A stretch of DNA of 64,000 nt. Origin: Cyrtodaria siliqua (Eukaryota; Mollusca; Bivalvia; Adapedonta; Hiatellidae). The stretch covers positions 107,278 through 171,277 of the forward strand of contig JAWPHD010005084.1 in assembly GCA_037043455.1 (NCBI GenBank). Reading direction: 5' to 3'. The translations under genes and the position numbers were made by a program. Below the pieces are notes generated by a model. The model ran no database searches. It was given only the letters and a program-made list of their open reading frames with translations, and was not told the DNA's origin. Shown in pieces: positions 35,080 to 47,749 of this stretch; the stretch's first letter is position 1, and the number at the start of each line of letters is the position of its first letter.

Positions 35080-35175
35080 CTAGTGACGTATTCTTACTTT
35101 CAGCCAGAGTAGTAGGAGGGTCCATGTCTGTGAGTGGCTGGTACGAATGAATTGTCGTTGAAGCAGTAGGACAGA
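35080..35175 (-). CDS. Unit 3 exon 4: linker
   Basis: 96 nt, phase 1/1, acceptor CATATTTCAG, donor GTAAAG, reading VCPTASTTIHSYQPLTDMDP then PTTLAESKNTSL with the split codon. Frame intact here; compare the one-base-longer unit 4 exon. Confidence 0.6.
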   Translation of the reverse strand, partial: SVLLLQRQFIRTSHSQTWTLLLLWLKVRIRH

Positions 35176-35250
35176 CTGAAATATGACAAATCAGATATTG
35201 CAACATATGGTAAGGTTTTCTTATATATACGTTAAGCACGATCAATGCTG

Positions 35251-37988
35251 CCTTAAAGCCCGTTTACTTTATCAAGCAGTTGGATAAAGTCAGTTTTGAC
35301 AAGTTTTTGAATTTGTGTATAACTATCATTTCGAAAAAAACTGAAGAACTTGGATGTAATCGAAACAGATCCTATTTGAATTTTGATGGAATATGATGGT
35401 AATCAGAAGCTTAGAAAACAATAACGCACTATTTAATTGTAAATACACTCTCATACAGCTATTGCGGGAATCTTAATACAGAAATGGAATATTCAGATAA
35501 CAAAATGAGTTAACTACACAATTTTGGGCAAACGATGAGATGTTGGATTAGTTAATACATTTGGTGCAGGAGAAAGAAACAATCCTATTCTTGGAGAAGT
35601 GTATTGTAGGCACTTTGCTGTTGCCTTCTTCGTAAGAACTCATGCATATAATTCTTTGCTTAAACAGAAACCTTCTTGATTTTAAACAATATTTTATTCA
35701 AGAAATGTGATGAACAATGTGTCAAATAATACATGGACAGAATTTGAAAACAAACTTTCTATGAAAATCTCTTTAACATAGCACATAGCACAAAATAACT
35801 ATATCAAGCTATATACCATGGCTATATAAGACCTTGCCTTTCGAATAAAAGACTAAAACAAAAAACAATATATAAACACTGAATATTATTTCTTCAAAGT
35901 TTTATTATTGATAGAACACGCGTTTGTCAAAAGCAGGTGAGCAAAGTTGGGATGTACACTTTTGCAAATATTTTACATTAAATACAGTACTGAAATGGCT
36001 CAAATGTTCACAAAGTATCATGCAAATTCTTGCAATATTACGTGGAATTAAGTGTACAGTATATAAATTATACAGCGGAAATTTCTGAGTTGGATTTCCT
36101 TTTTCTTTTAGTATATATAGGATCTTAAACGAGTACCCATTTCATATAAGATTCAGGCGCGTAGCTTCCTATACGCAGATACGCAGCTGCGTCCGAAAAT
36201 TTTGAAAATAAAAAGAAACATAATGCATTTCAAAGCAATTTTAATGTTTTGTTAGTATTGCGATTAATCATGCATATGATCAAAACTGGTCTAGCTACGA
36301 GCCTGAGATTTATGAAATGAGTTATGATTTATTTTAATTTTAACGAGCCTTGTGACGAAAATAATTCTTTGCGAGTTTCAAACGAATTATGATTATTTCA
36401 ATTTTAACGAGCCTTGTGACGTGTTAAAGTTAAAAATAATTCATTGCGAGTTTCATAAATCTTACATGGAATGGGGACGAGTTTAGGATCTTTTTATCAC
36501 ATAACATTAAAGTCAAATATGTAAAACATAATTCAGATGGACATAAAATCGCAACGACGTCAGACAATCGTTCGCGCCAAAACGTCATAAAAGCACATCA
36601 TTTGACGCCAAAACATTATGTGACGTCATAAAGTCACGTCACACACAAGGTTGGGTATCAAAGAGTTCATGTTTTATATCTTTGAAAAAGGGTATGTTCT
36701 GTGGGAACGCCAGGAACGAATTATTCAGCTTTTTTGATCATTTTGATACTCCGCGACAGGGATTACATTTTTTAGTGTTGCCGGACTATTTCATTAAAAA
36801 ATCATAAAAAGCCACCATTTTCTTTTTTGTAAAAACGTCGATTCAGACCGCAGTTATCGATTTTACGCTTACCAAGTTAACAGGATTGAACACATTTGGT
36901 TGACTGTTTATATGTGTCCTCTCTGCAATTTGTCAGTTGAATACAGTTTACATCACTGGTGTCATTTTGATCGACATGCTGAAATATGCTCAAAATCCAG
37001 TTTGTTTACGTTTTTTGCGCGTGACGTGTTTTAGTAGATATCCTTCCGCGGCGGGTTGGCGTTCCCACAGGTTACGCCGACTTGTAAAACTATACAAACT
37101 GAAGTGTATAACGTTAATTATTGATTTTAATTTTTTGGTCATGACTTAGATCCGGATGAATTTATAATAAATAAAATAGTTTTCAGTTAACAAAACTTGC
37201 GCTGAGTTAAACATTTTATGTATGTCATGCTCAACCAATCAAAATCGTTCCAGTGCTAACAAGGGACGTTATGTGATAACAATATATTCCATACTAGTTC
37301 ACGACTTCCAGAGGTATTATTCCCTTAAAGAAAATATGTTTATTATTATTGTTGTATATGTAGGACTATAAAAACACTTGTGGTACATACCCCACAACAA
37401 GGTCCTATACATGGACCTCGCGTAAGCCTAATAAACTGTCCCAGGGAAACATCCACACTTAAACCGATTGTATTTTACAAAGAATCTCAGATGTTTTTAT
37501 AGACTTGTGAACATTACATATACTGATATATTAAAACAAATATTCACTACAACTCGGCTGCCCTAAGTTCTAATCACAGCAAGAAATCTTGAAACAGTAT
37601 GAAATACGTAATTAAACAAAGATGACAATTTATTATCAATTATTTATGCCACGTATACATTAAAGAGACTCTACCTATATATACGAGATTATAATATAAA
37701 TATTAAGTTGTCAATAATATTGCACTTGTATGTAAACATGGCTTTTTGATGGGTTGTGTGTTTTCTGTAATTCAGTATGTAATCTTGAATTAAAAACTGT
37801 CCTGCCTTTATTCTATGTAAATTTCTCGGCGATTTATGTTTGTTACGAGTTGCTGGGACATGCGCAATGCACTTCTGTAATACACTAGTGTATTCCGAGA
37901 AATTACACTCCCAGACGCAATGTTATGTGATAAATCTAAGTATTGCCGTCATGTTAATTGCGAGATAAAAGATACACATATGCCTTAC
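35251..37988. other. Intron 3 of unit 3, repeats only
   Basis: Holds the second copy (36536-37290) of the repeat at 34190-35060. Around 36300-36480 is a locally duplicated segment with TTTTAACGAGCCTTGTGACG twice, and GGCGCGTAGCTTCCTATACG near 36157, a motif I associate with dispersed bivalve repeats. No coding region is supported. Confidence 0.4.
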
Positions 37989-39210
37989 CTGCATCCTCGT
38001 TGAACTTTACTCCGCCATTGTATCCATAAGCAGTTAAGTGACTATCAGAATACCCATAAACTATAGCACCAAACGGGATCTTCGCAATGTGTCGAAGTTT
38101 GTGTGAGCCTGGTAGGACGTCTATGTACACGACTGTTTGGTTCGCGTTTTTCTGGATATCGAAGCTATGAATAATCGGTTTATTGTCAAGCATAAGGCCG
38201 GTGAACTCATCTGAGGGTATCGTTATCGCAACTTTATTATAAGTATAGCCATCAGGCACATGTATTGTGTACTCATAGATAAATTGGTCAACAGCCGGAA
38301 TCATGGTCAGGAATAGAGGTTTGTTATCGTTTCTGAAATACAGGACAACCCTTATTTCGTGTCTGACCTTATTTCCATTCCATTCCATGGCTTTAATTCA
38401 AAATATACGCCACTGTATATATGCATTTGTATAGTACCGTACGTTATGTGTGCGTCGGTTTCCGTAGTAAACACGCGCACATATGATGACAAACCAAATG
38501 ACGGAATTACAAAGTAGTTTGCTCCATGTACAGAAGGCAGAACTTGTTTAATCAGTAAGTTATCCGGTATGTATAAATAGCTTCTTGTCCTGCCTGAGTA
38601 AGACCAGAAAATACTGCAATCGGTTTATTGCTAGTAACTGTAATCCCACTTAAGTCTTTAAAGCCTTCGAATTGGAAGGTTTCAAATATATTAAGTGTAA
38701 TATCTATGTCACTATCTAGAACATATCCCCTGAGAGAAACGTTGGTCGAATTTTGAGACGATTGTATTAAAATCTGGTTGACGCTGTTGTAGACAATATT
38801 TGGTGAAACTGACGAAATCACATATTCTGTCGATAAGGCATCGATTGGAAAAACGACTGATCGTGCAATGTTTTTGACCAAGCCATATTGACTTTCGTGA
38901 TAGGATAATACGACTGATATTTCCTGATCAGAAGTTATTACAATGCTTCTTCCGGTTTGCGTCCCGTTAGCTACGGTATGCATGAATGATGAATTGAACG
39001 GTATTTCCTTTGAGCCTTCGATGACGTAGTCAACGCCTTCTGTGGTAGAACCAGTGTTGACGGAATGGGACACAGTAACCACAGCCTGTGATGACCCAAC
39101 GGTTGCTAAAATAATTGAGGGAATGATAGTGGGTGTACTGTCATAAAACCCGGTGCTCTTCATGTGTGTAACGTTCATGAAGGCCAACATGAAATGCTTT
39201 CCTGTATTCG
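37989..39210 (-). pseudogene. Unit 3 exon 3: IgGFc-binding-type domain with two 1-bp deletions
   Basis: Opens NTGKHFMLAFMNVTHMKSTG and stays in frame to about 38595, where GCCTGAGTAAG replaces GCCTGGAGTAAG of unit 4 and a stop soon follows. Frame resumes, then a second deletion near 38355 (CTTATTTCG for CTTATCTTCG) shifts it again; the 3' part (IPAVDQFIYEYTIHVPDGYT to NEDAG) is open to the GCAG/GTAAGG donor. Exon length 1222 nt is two short of a multiple that would keep phase, agreeing with two losses. Confidence 0.75.
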
Positions 39211-39469
39211 CTGAAAACAACAGAAAAGCATTGAACATGTAAACATGAGAGAGTATGACAAATTTAAAGAAAAACTATAGATGCAATCTTAAAAATATTG
39301 AATTAAAATAAAGTTTAATAGTTGTTTGTCAACACATTATAGAGACCATACAGATCAGGACAATTTGTTTCTGAGTCACTTGTCCAACGTAGTATTTGAA
39401 GGGTCAAATTGATAAATTGTAGAAGAATTGTCTTAATTTCTACTCGATATGCATCAATTAGCACTTGTC

Positions 39470-39730
39470 ATGGCGAGAGGACGAGTGGAGTTTTCATGCC
39501 CTGTCGTTAGTATTCGCGGTGGTGCCTTTATGGTAAGAGCGTCCGACTACGGGAGGTCGTGGGTTCAAGTAATGGCCGGGTCACACCAAATGCTTCATAC
39601 AAATGGTAGTTTCTTGCTTCACGTTCAGCATATAAAGGGTAGTGCTTGGTCGACCCGGTATCAGAGCAATGCGACTGGCTGAGGTATCATGTCTTGGTTT
39701 TACAGTGTGGTATATACATGTTTGCCTGTT
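39470..39730 (+). repeat. tRNA-derived SINE (unit 3 copy)
   Basis: A-box/B-box-like head TGGTAAGAGCGTCCGACTAC with GGTCGTGGGTTCAAG about 10 bp later, then a body with TTCAGCATATAAAGGGTAG and a 3' part ending TTACAGTGTGGTATATA. The nearly identical element sits at the same intron position in unit 4. The 77-codon frame that spans it is a by-product. Confidence 0.55.
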
Positions 39731-39994
39731 TATATGTTTGTGTGGGCGAGCACCCACTGTTTATATGTGTGGTTCGGCGACACCCACCGTTTTTATGTTC
39801 ATTTCGGCGAGCTCCCACTCTTTTATATTAAAACATTAAAGCATTATTCTTTAAGAAACTCTACACTGGAATAATCACAAAAGCATCAACATTTATTTTA
39901 ATATCTATTTACTATGACATCAGTATTTTACTGTTCATGTACGCGTATTTTAATTTTGACATTTCAGAGTTGTAAAACTATGTAAAACACTCAC

Positions 39995-40046
39995 ATTTCG
40001 TACATATTTCGCCTCCTGCGGATATCATCACTATGGACAGAGTTAC
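39995..40046 (-). CDS. Unit 3 exon 2: end of signal peptide
   Basis: 52 nt, reading VTLSIVMISAGGEICTK plus one base, with TTTTAG acceptor and GTGAGTG donor. It differs from the unit 4 exon by a single base that I can see, an indication of recent duplication. The minisatellite starts about 85 bp upstream. Confidence 0.6.
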
Positions 40047-40129
40047 CTAAAATATTAAGTATAATTTTTCAAACATTCAGAACACAGTGCTTTATTTAGT
40101 TAATGAATCTCGCATTCTGTTATTCTCGC

Positions 40130-41476
40130 AACACTGAACTCTACGATTATGTAAATGCATGGACAGTAGGTACAACACTGAACTCTACGATTATGTAAAT
40201 GCATGGACAGTAGGTACACTACTGAACTCTACGATTATGTAAATGCATGGACAGTAGGTACAAAACCTGAACTCTACGATTATGTAAATGCATGGACAGC
40301 AGGTACAACACCTGAACTTTACGATTATGTAAATGCATGGACAGTAGGTACAACACTGAACTCTACGATTATGTAAATGCATGGACAGTAGGTACAACAC
40401 CTGAACTCTACGATTATGTAAATGCATGGACAGTAGGTACAACACTGAACTCTACGATTATGTAAATGCATAGACAGTAGGTACAACACTGAACTCTACG
40501 ATTATGTAAATGCATGGACAGTAGGTACAACACTGAACTCTACGATTATGTAAATGCATGGACAGTAGGTACAACACTGAACTCTACGATTATGTAAATG
40601 CATGGACAGTAGGTACAATACTAAACTCTACGATTATGTAAATGCATGGACAGTAGGTACAAAACCTGAACTCTACGATTATGTAAATGCATGGACAGTA
40701 GGTACAACACTGAACTCTACGATTATGTAAATGCATGGACAGTAGGTACAACACCTGAACTCTACGATTATGTAAATGCATGGACAGTAGGTACAACACT
40801 GAACTCTACGATTATGTAAATGCATGGACAGTAGGTACAACACCTGAACTCTACGATTATGTAAATGCATGGACAGTAGGTACAACACTGAACTTTACGA
40901 TTATGTAAATGCATGGACAGTAGGTACAACACTGAACTCTACGATTATGTAAATGCATGGACAGTAGGTACAACACTGAACTCTACGATTATGTAAATGC
41001 ATAGACAGGAGGTACAACACCTGAACTCTACGATTATGTAAATGCATGGACAGTAGGTACAACACTGAACTCTACGATTATGTAAATGCATGGACAGTAG
41101 GTACAACACTGAACTCTACGATTTTGTAAATGCATGGACAGTAGGTACAACACTGAACTCTACGATTATGTAAATGCATGGACAGTAGGTACAACACTGA
41201 ACTCTACGATTATGTAAATGCATGGACAGTAGGTACAACACTGAACTCTACGATTATGTAAATGCATGGACAGTAGGTACAACACTGAACTCTACGATTA
41301 TGTAAATGCATGGACAGTAGGTACAACACTGAACTCTACGATTATGTAAATGCATGGACAGTAGATACAAAATTCGAACAGGATTATGTAAATGCATGGA
41401 CAGTAGGTACGATTATGTAAATGCATGGACAGTAGGTACACTAAGATCATGTAAATGAATGGACAGTAGGTACAAC
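40130..41476. repeat. 44-bp minisatellite, about 30 copies
   Basis: The monomer is built of AACTCTACGATTATGTAAAT, GCATGGACAGTAGGTACAAC and ACTG, with a frequent 45-bp variant (ACCTG). Copies are almost identical, so the expansion is recent. Minus-strand frames made of repeated CTYCPCIYIIVEF are artefacts. The same monomer occurs five times at 53696-53926 near unit 4. Flanking sequence on the right (GAACAGGAAACGAATCA) is shared by both arrays. Confidence 0.92.
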
Positions 41477-42640
41477 AGTCGAACAGGAAACGAATCAATC
41501 AAAGAACAAGTCCACCAAAAACACCAAAAACACTCATTCAAAACAATCAACAATTACAATGACAAAACCGGAAGCAAAATATGTGACACCACAAGCATAA
41601 GCTGGCCCCAATGGATACTATACTTCAACACGAATGAACATAGTATCACATTCCTTAACAGCATCCAGTTATGAACAAGAAATGAAAAGTGTGACTTTAG
41701 TGTTTACATGGGTCGTTTGTAATTGCTTATTGTGGTTTAGTTCTAGCATTGCCCATGAAAAAAATAAAATGAAATGATGTAAAAATGATTGAATTGGTAT
41801 TTCCTTTTTATTTTATTGAAAAACATTCAACCCATCGATATATATAACCCAAAACGTAGCGGTGTAGTTAGCAGTTTTGAGAAGTGTATATCAGATGTAA
41901 TTGGATGATAAATAGAATCCTTGTCTTACGTACATTTGAAGAGTAAGTAATTCGATTACCATGATATTAAATTGAAACCTTTTATCACATTACAACATGG
42001 TAACTATCATAGCCCTTCATAAATTCGCGAGTAGAAGAGCTTATATAACTATGTTCCACAAACATCTATTTATCAAACCATAACATTATTTTCATCAATT
42101 CAATTCATTTCAATATTTTATTTGGCATAACATTTACATATTGCCTAAACAAGACAATACACAATATTTCAGAGAAGAGTTCAAACAAACATACTTCATG
42201 TAGACAATGAATATATATATTACAGTGGAATAATTATTACGTTCTATCAATGGCATTTTATCACATTTTATGACCATTATCAATATTGTGTTTAAAAAGC
42301 ATTTATATTTGAGGAATTTAGAACAATACATACAAACTCTGACTAACGTTACATCAGACTACATGTATTTCTTTTATTTATTTTTTATACTTATCATAAT
42401 TCAATGAAGTTGGTTTAGTTTTAGCCATATGGCCACTGAAAACGTCTTAGTAGAAATCCTATTGTTCAGACATTCAAGGGTCGATAACTCTATTATGCAT
42501 GATTGCATCTGATTGGTTTTCGAAACGAATTGTGATCTAATGTATACGTAGGTTGTGACCAACTTTCTCTGACCTTTTTATTTTACAATTATTCCTCTTT
42601 GAAACTTATAAAATTTAAAAATTTCTACATAGCTTCACTT
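41477..42640. other. No gene seen
   Basis: The first 190 bp match 53926-54090, next to the smaller minisatellite. The rest is AT-rich with no supported features. Confidence 0.4.
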
Positions 42641-42860
42641 TTTATCCCCCGCCGATTAGGCGGAGGGATATAGAATTGCCATTGTCCGTCTGTCCTTCCA
42701 TCCGGTCCCATAAATGTGATTAATGCCTCATCCGATTTCAATAATATTTTGCACAAATGTTCACCACCTGAGTATGCAAACCCGTTTTTTTCGGAATCAA
42801 TACTTTCTGAGTGACACCGTCCATCCGCACTTTTTAGTGCTTTGATTATTTAAAGGGAGT
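42641..42860. repeat. Dispersed repeat with CCGCC..GGCGG start
   Basis: Starts TTATCCCCCGCCGATTAGGC GGAGGGATATAG and continues TTGTCCGTCTGTCCTTCC, a pattern I associate with abundant mollusc repeats; an inverted relative of the GACCGACCGGACAAC end occurs at about 47680-47740. Confidence 0.4.
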
Positions 42861-43624
42861 ACATCAGGCTTTTGGGCTTATTTGTTTAAAAACATAAAAA
42901 GTATGAAATGAGCGATTTAAACCGTGAACTAGTTCATACATATAGATGGAACGTTAACAGTTTCCTATAATACAGCGCAAAATTTAATATAAGTTTTAAG
43001 GTCCATAGAGAATTCCCAAAGTTATTAATAGCTGTCTACATATCTACACCTGACGCTCGTTTTGCAATACATTGCGATCTAATTTACCGCCAGGTTTAAA
43101 ATAGCTATTCCGGGCGCGTCACCATAGTTAGGAAATACCTTCTTCTGGTGGTGAAGACAGTGTTACCGACTTGAAAAGGTCAGTAGGCAATAAGGCCTAC
43201 AGGTTAGCTTGAATCTATTTTATGTGTACACAATCCTCGCTATTATCCTGTCTTCAGCGCCCAAATAGACAAAACTATATTCCATCAAAAGGAATTCTCT
43301 AACAATAAAGTCCATATCGGTCATTTACATTTGACGGGACTTAGGACTTTTTCAGAACCAATGGAATAGTCACGGCCTTTTGGTTAGTTTCTCAATCTGC
43401 AATGTAGTCTAATAGGTATCTTATTGTATGGTGACATTTTATACAAAATGCGATTGTTTTATCATTCAGCAATGATTACCAATATACCGGTTTCAAGACA
43501 AATATCCCGAGGAGGGGGCCAATTATAACTTTGTTCCTATCTTACTAAATAAATCTGACCACTCTAAATGTTTCTCCAAATTAAACGGTGATATATGGTA
43601 CTCCCGTTATACACGAATTTAAGA
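42861..43624. other. No gene seen
   Basis: No ORF or recognised motif before the LINE coding sequence begins at about 43625. It could be unrecognised 5' LINE sequence. Confidence 0.3.
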
Positions 43625-46600
43625 TTGATTAATGAAATCTGGTTTGACAACAGACAATCTCATTCAGTTTGAATCATTTATTAGGGAAGCTTACGTAAAG
43701 AGAGAACATTTAGTCGCTGTATTTGTTTACTTGGAGATGCTTATGATACTGCATGGAAGTACGGTATTACTGATCTTTATGACCTTGGTCTTTGAGGCCG
43801 ATTACCCATTTGTATAGAGAATTTCTTAGATGATAGACAATTTCGTGTCCAAATGGGTTCAACCCGCTCTGACATTCAAGAACATGATATTGGTGTGCCA
43901 CAGGGCAGTATACTCTCTGTCAACCGTTTTAATATAAAACAAATAATAGTATAGTTAAATGCATCAATCCTGGTGTGGATTGTTCTGTATATGTTGACGT
44001 TTGTTTAGTGCTGTGTGGGCCCCGACTATAAATTAGTAGTGTTATTACTTACTGGTCCTTTGGGATCATCAAGCCCAATTGTTGTGGCTTTGAAGTAGAA
44101 TATCGCTTAAGCCGGTGCTAGGAGGCGTGAGAGATATTGCACTTGACATTACCTCTCATAAAACAGACTCAATAAAACCGAGTCTGCTACTTGTATCTCT
44201 TGTTTGTTTTGTTCCTTTCAAGGGACCCCATTTTCAGCATTTATTGACAATCACACTAGAGTTTGTTTAGTGCCGTGTGACGGCCGTAAAAAGTCGCCCC
44301 GACTACAAATCATTAGTGTTATAACTTACTGGTCCTTTGGGATCATCTAGCCCAACCTGCGTGGCTTTGAAGTAGAATATCGCTTAAGCCGATGTTAGGA
44401 GGCGTGAGAGGTGTAGCACCTAACATTGCCTCTCAAGAACAGACTCAATGAAACCGAGTCTGCTACTTTTATCACTTGTTTGTGTTTGTTGCTTCTAAGG
44501 GATCCCATTTTCAGTATTTATTGACATTCATACATGTACTAGCGTTTGTTTACTGCTGTGTGTCGGCCGTAAAAAGTCGCCCGACTACAAATCAGTAGAG
44601 TTATTACTTACTGGTCCTTTGGGATAACCAAGCCCAATTTTTGTGGTTTTAAATTAGAAAATCGCTTATACCGGTGCTAGGAAGCGTGAGAGGTGTTTCA
44701 CCTGACATTACCTCTCATGAACAGCCTCAATAAAACCGAGCCGGATTCTTTTATCTCTTGATTGTGTTTGTTTTAGAATTTATTGATATTCACACTAGCG
44801 TTTGTTTACTGTTGTGTGGCGGCCGTAAAAAGTCGCCCGACTGCAAGTCCTTACTGGTCCTGTGGGATCATCAAGCCCAATCTTGGGGCTTTGAAGTAGA
44901 ATATCGCTTAAGCCGGTACTAGGAGGCGTGAGAGGTGTTGCACTTGACATTACCTCTCATGAACAGACTCAATAAAACCGAGTCTGCTGCTTTTATCTTT
45001 TGTTTGTGTTTGTTTCTTCCAAGGGATCCCATTTTCAGTATTGTTTGTTATATGGTATCGTGCAAAAAATATGAACACTATTGACAGACAACTTCAGCAA
45101 TGTCACAATAAACTTCAGAACTGGTCTGATGAAAATAGCTTTAACTTTTCTAAATCTTAAACTAATTGTAAGCACTTTTGCCAACTGCGTAAACATTAGG
45201 AAGACCCTCTTATTTTTTACCGTAAATTGACGTTGATACCACACCTTAAACACTTGAAGGCCAAGTGCCTCAAAGCTCTTAACTAACTTAAAGTTGTTGC
45301 AAACACTAATTGAGGAGCAGATAAAAAAGTACTTTTACAACTTTATAGATCTCTTATCAGATCCAAGTTGAACTACGGCTTAATAGTATACGGATTTCGA
45401 CTCGCCTTAGGTGCCTTTTGTACATCTCCAGCCAAAAGTCTATATGCTGAAGCTAATGAACCATTACTGTCTCTTTGACGGGACAAATTAGCCCTCAGTA
45501 TACTATTAAATTACATTCTAACCCTTCCAACCCAACTTTCGATACTGTTTTTAATCCTAGTAATGAACCTTTTTTTGATCGAAAACTGAAGGCCATTCGA
45601 TTTATTGGTCTTCGCATTAAACAAAAATTAAGAGACATTGAAATCGACCTAAATTTGATGGCCAAGTACAAAGTACCACAAATTCCACCGTGGACTTTGA
45701 AAATACCAACAATTCTTTTTGATCTTTGTATTAGTAACACATCCAGTACAGATCCTACTATCTTTCAAATCAAATTTAACGAAATTAAATCGAAATACAG
45801 TATGTTCAGCATATATACACAGATGGTTCTAAAGATGGAGATAAGGTAACTGCAGCAGCTGTTGTTCACAAACACAGCGTAAAGAGCCGACTGCCTGACT
45901 AGGCCGTTACCTTTTCAGCTAAACATAAGGCATTTGAACGTATCTTAAACTATATTCAAGAATCGGACGCTGACCATTTTGTAATTTTTTCTGACACCTT
46001 TTCATCTCTTCAAGCCCTGGGTAATATGAATCATGATAACCCAGTTGCGCTTCAACTTCTAGAAAAGTACAATTCTCTTATAGTTGATAATATCATTGTT
46101 TTTTGCTGTCTTCCAAGCCATGTAGGAATACTTGGTAATGATAGAGCTGATAGTGCTGCTAAGGCGACATTAGGTTTGCATGTATCTAATGCCAAATTAT
46201 CTTATACTGATTTTAAATGTTGTATTAACACATATATTCGTAACTCTTGGCAATCCGCTTGGGATTTTTCAGTGAATAATAAACTCCATTCAATTAAACC
46301 GTTACTCGGAGAATGGCGTCTTTCCAGTATACCCAATCGTCGAGATGAAGTTGTTCTAGCCCGGTGCAGGATAGACCATACACGTTTAACTCATTCATAT
46401 TTATTACATGGTGAGCAATTACCAGAATGTATACCCTATTTTGCACCGTTAACAGTCAAACATATCTTGTTGGAATGTGTAGCCTTTTACACTATCCGGC
46501 TAAGGTACTACAAAGTTAATACTATGAAAGAGTTATTTGATACTACAGATTTTAGTCTTGTTTTAGATTTCCTGAAAGAAATCAAACTTTATAAACCATT

Positions 46601-46850
46601 ATACTATGTTCTTATATATATTTACTTGTTTATACACCCGTTGACAGGCATTTGTTGATTTACATATATACATAGTTTATATTACTACCATAGTATCCCT
46701 TATTTGTAAATAGGTTTATCTTTATATATTTTACATAATGTTTAATTACTAATTTATTTCTTCATCTTTGATCAGTTTTTGCGCACATTATGACCTATTT
46801 ATGTGTCGAAGTGCCGTAAAACACCATTCATTCATTCATCATTCATTCAT
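43625..46850 (+). mobile_element. Nimb/I-type LINE remnant (RT plus RNase H)
   Basis: RT pieces: TTDNLIQFESFIREAYVKRE, QFRVQMGSTRSDIQ, GVPQGSILSV and CSVYVD at 43998. After a satellite insertion: YRAKNMNTIDRQLQQC, NWSDENSFNFSKS, then LLQLYRSLIRSKLNYG and AKSLYAEANEPLLSL. RNase H pieces: IYTDGSKDGDK (one frame later), FVIFSDTFSSLQAL, VFCCLPSHVGILGNDRADSA, up to 46658. The 3' end is an ATTC microsatellite tail at about 46826-46855, typical of such LINEs. Stops and shifts throughout; inactive. The 210-codon frame at 46026-46658 is the longest surviving piece. Confidence 0.75.
43999..45042 (-). repeat. Satellite family A, about four inverted monomers inside the LINE
   Basis: GTTTGTTTAGTG/ACTG recurs at about 43999, 44256, 44545 and 44805, and each monomer has CAGACTC..GAGTCTG or a variant and GGTCCTTTGGGATCATC. 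Orientation is opposite to the 26.6-29.4 kb array. The LINE RT reads directly up to and out of the block. GTTTGTT occurs at both edges. Confidence 0.8.
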
Positions 46851-47745
46851 TCATTGAAATCTGGTTTGAACTAGAACTAACACTGAATGTGATTAATACC
46901 CATGTAAACCCATCCTCTACGACAATATGCTCATCTCCACCTCATGATTGATACTTCTGACACAATTTGATGAAAATGCAAATAGGTGTTATTGAGAAAC
47001 AACGCGGAAAATAATTTTCTAAGAAAATATTCAAGGGGCCAGGACTCCGTCAAAAATCATTGAACCGGAGCCCCAAGACGACATGCGCATCTCCATTTCA
47101 TACTAATGCTTCTCACACAGTTTGTTAAAATCCATCAAAGGGTTATGGAGAAATAGCGCGGACGAGATTTGTGTTTCAAATATTTAAAGGGCCATAACTC
47201 TGTCAAAAATTGAAATGGGACGATTCGAAAGTTTCGTGAAAATCCGTCTAAGGGTTATGGAGAAATAGCGGGGACGAGATTTGTGTGTCACATATTTAAA
47301 GAGCCATAACTATGTCAAAAATTGAAATGTGACGATTCGAAAGTTTCGTGAAAATCCGTCTAAGGGTTATGGAGAAAAAGCGTGGACAAGATTTGTGTGT
47401 GAAAATATTGAAAGGGGTATAACTCCGTCAAAAATCATTGAACCAAGACGAAACAAAGTTATAAACATTCCAACTTCATACTGATGCTTCTCTCAAAGGT
47501 TCGTGAACATTCATTATAGGGTTATAGAGAAATAGCGCAGACAAGATTTGTGTGTGAAACTATTCAATGGGTCATAACTACGTCAAAAAGTATCGAACCG
47601 GAGCGCAATGATGTTATGCACATCTACACTTCATACTGATGCTTCAAACAAAAAGTTTCGAGAAATTCCATATTTGAACAGACCGACCGGACAACTGACC
47701 GCCCGACCGATCGACAGAGTGATTCCTATATACACCCTCAAACTT
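46851..47745. repeat. Degenerate tandem repeat
   Basis: Recurring units of about 130 bp marked by AAGGGTTATGGAGAAATAGC, GACGAGATTTGTGTGT and GGGCCATAACTCTGTCAAAA, ending in GACCGACCGGACAAC and GTGATTCCTATATACACCC. It looks like part of a dispersed mollusc repeat. No ORF. Confidence 0.5.
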
Positions 47746-47749
47746 AATA

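Larger units (their letters stand above)
33109..40046 (-). pseudogene. Unit 3: chimeric array gene, frameshifted
   Basis: Exons on the minus strand: 39995-40046 (E2), 37989-39210 (E3), 35080-35175 (E4) and 33109-33668 (E5). No leader exon was found between 40046 and 48036, a stretch now filled with the 44-bp minisatellite, a LINE and satellite DNA. E3 has two separate 1-bp deletions relative to unit 4. Splice sites, E4 and E5 are still intact, so loss of function is probably recent. Confidence 0.6.

Noticed and set aside
39449..39682. 77-codon frame MHQLALVMARGRVEFSCPVV, repeated at 51806-52039
   Set aside because: Runs through a tRNA-derived SINE and is conserved only because the two introns are recent duplicates.
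40191..40888. Minus-strand frames repeating MLYLLSMHLHNRRVQ
   Set aside because: Products of the 44-bp minisatellite; the frame depends on accidental 44/45-bp combinations.
46026..46658. 210-codon frame as a host RNase H gene
   Set aside because: It continues the frame-broken LINE upstream, with the order RT then RNase H, and is followed by an ATTC tail typical of a LINE 3' end.
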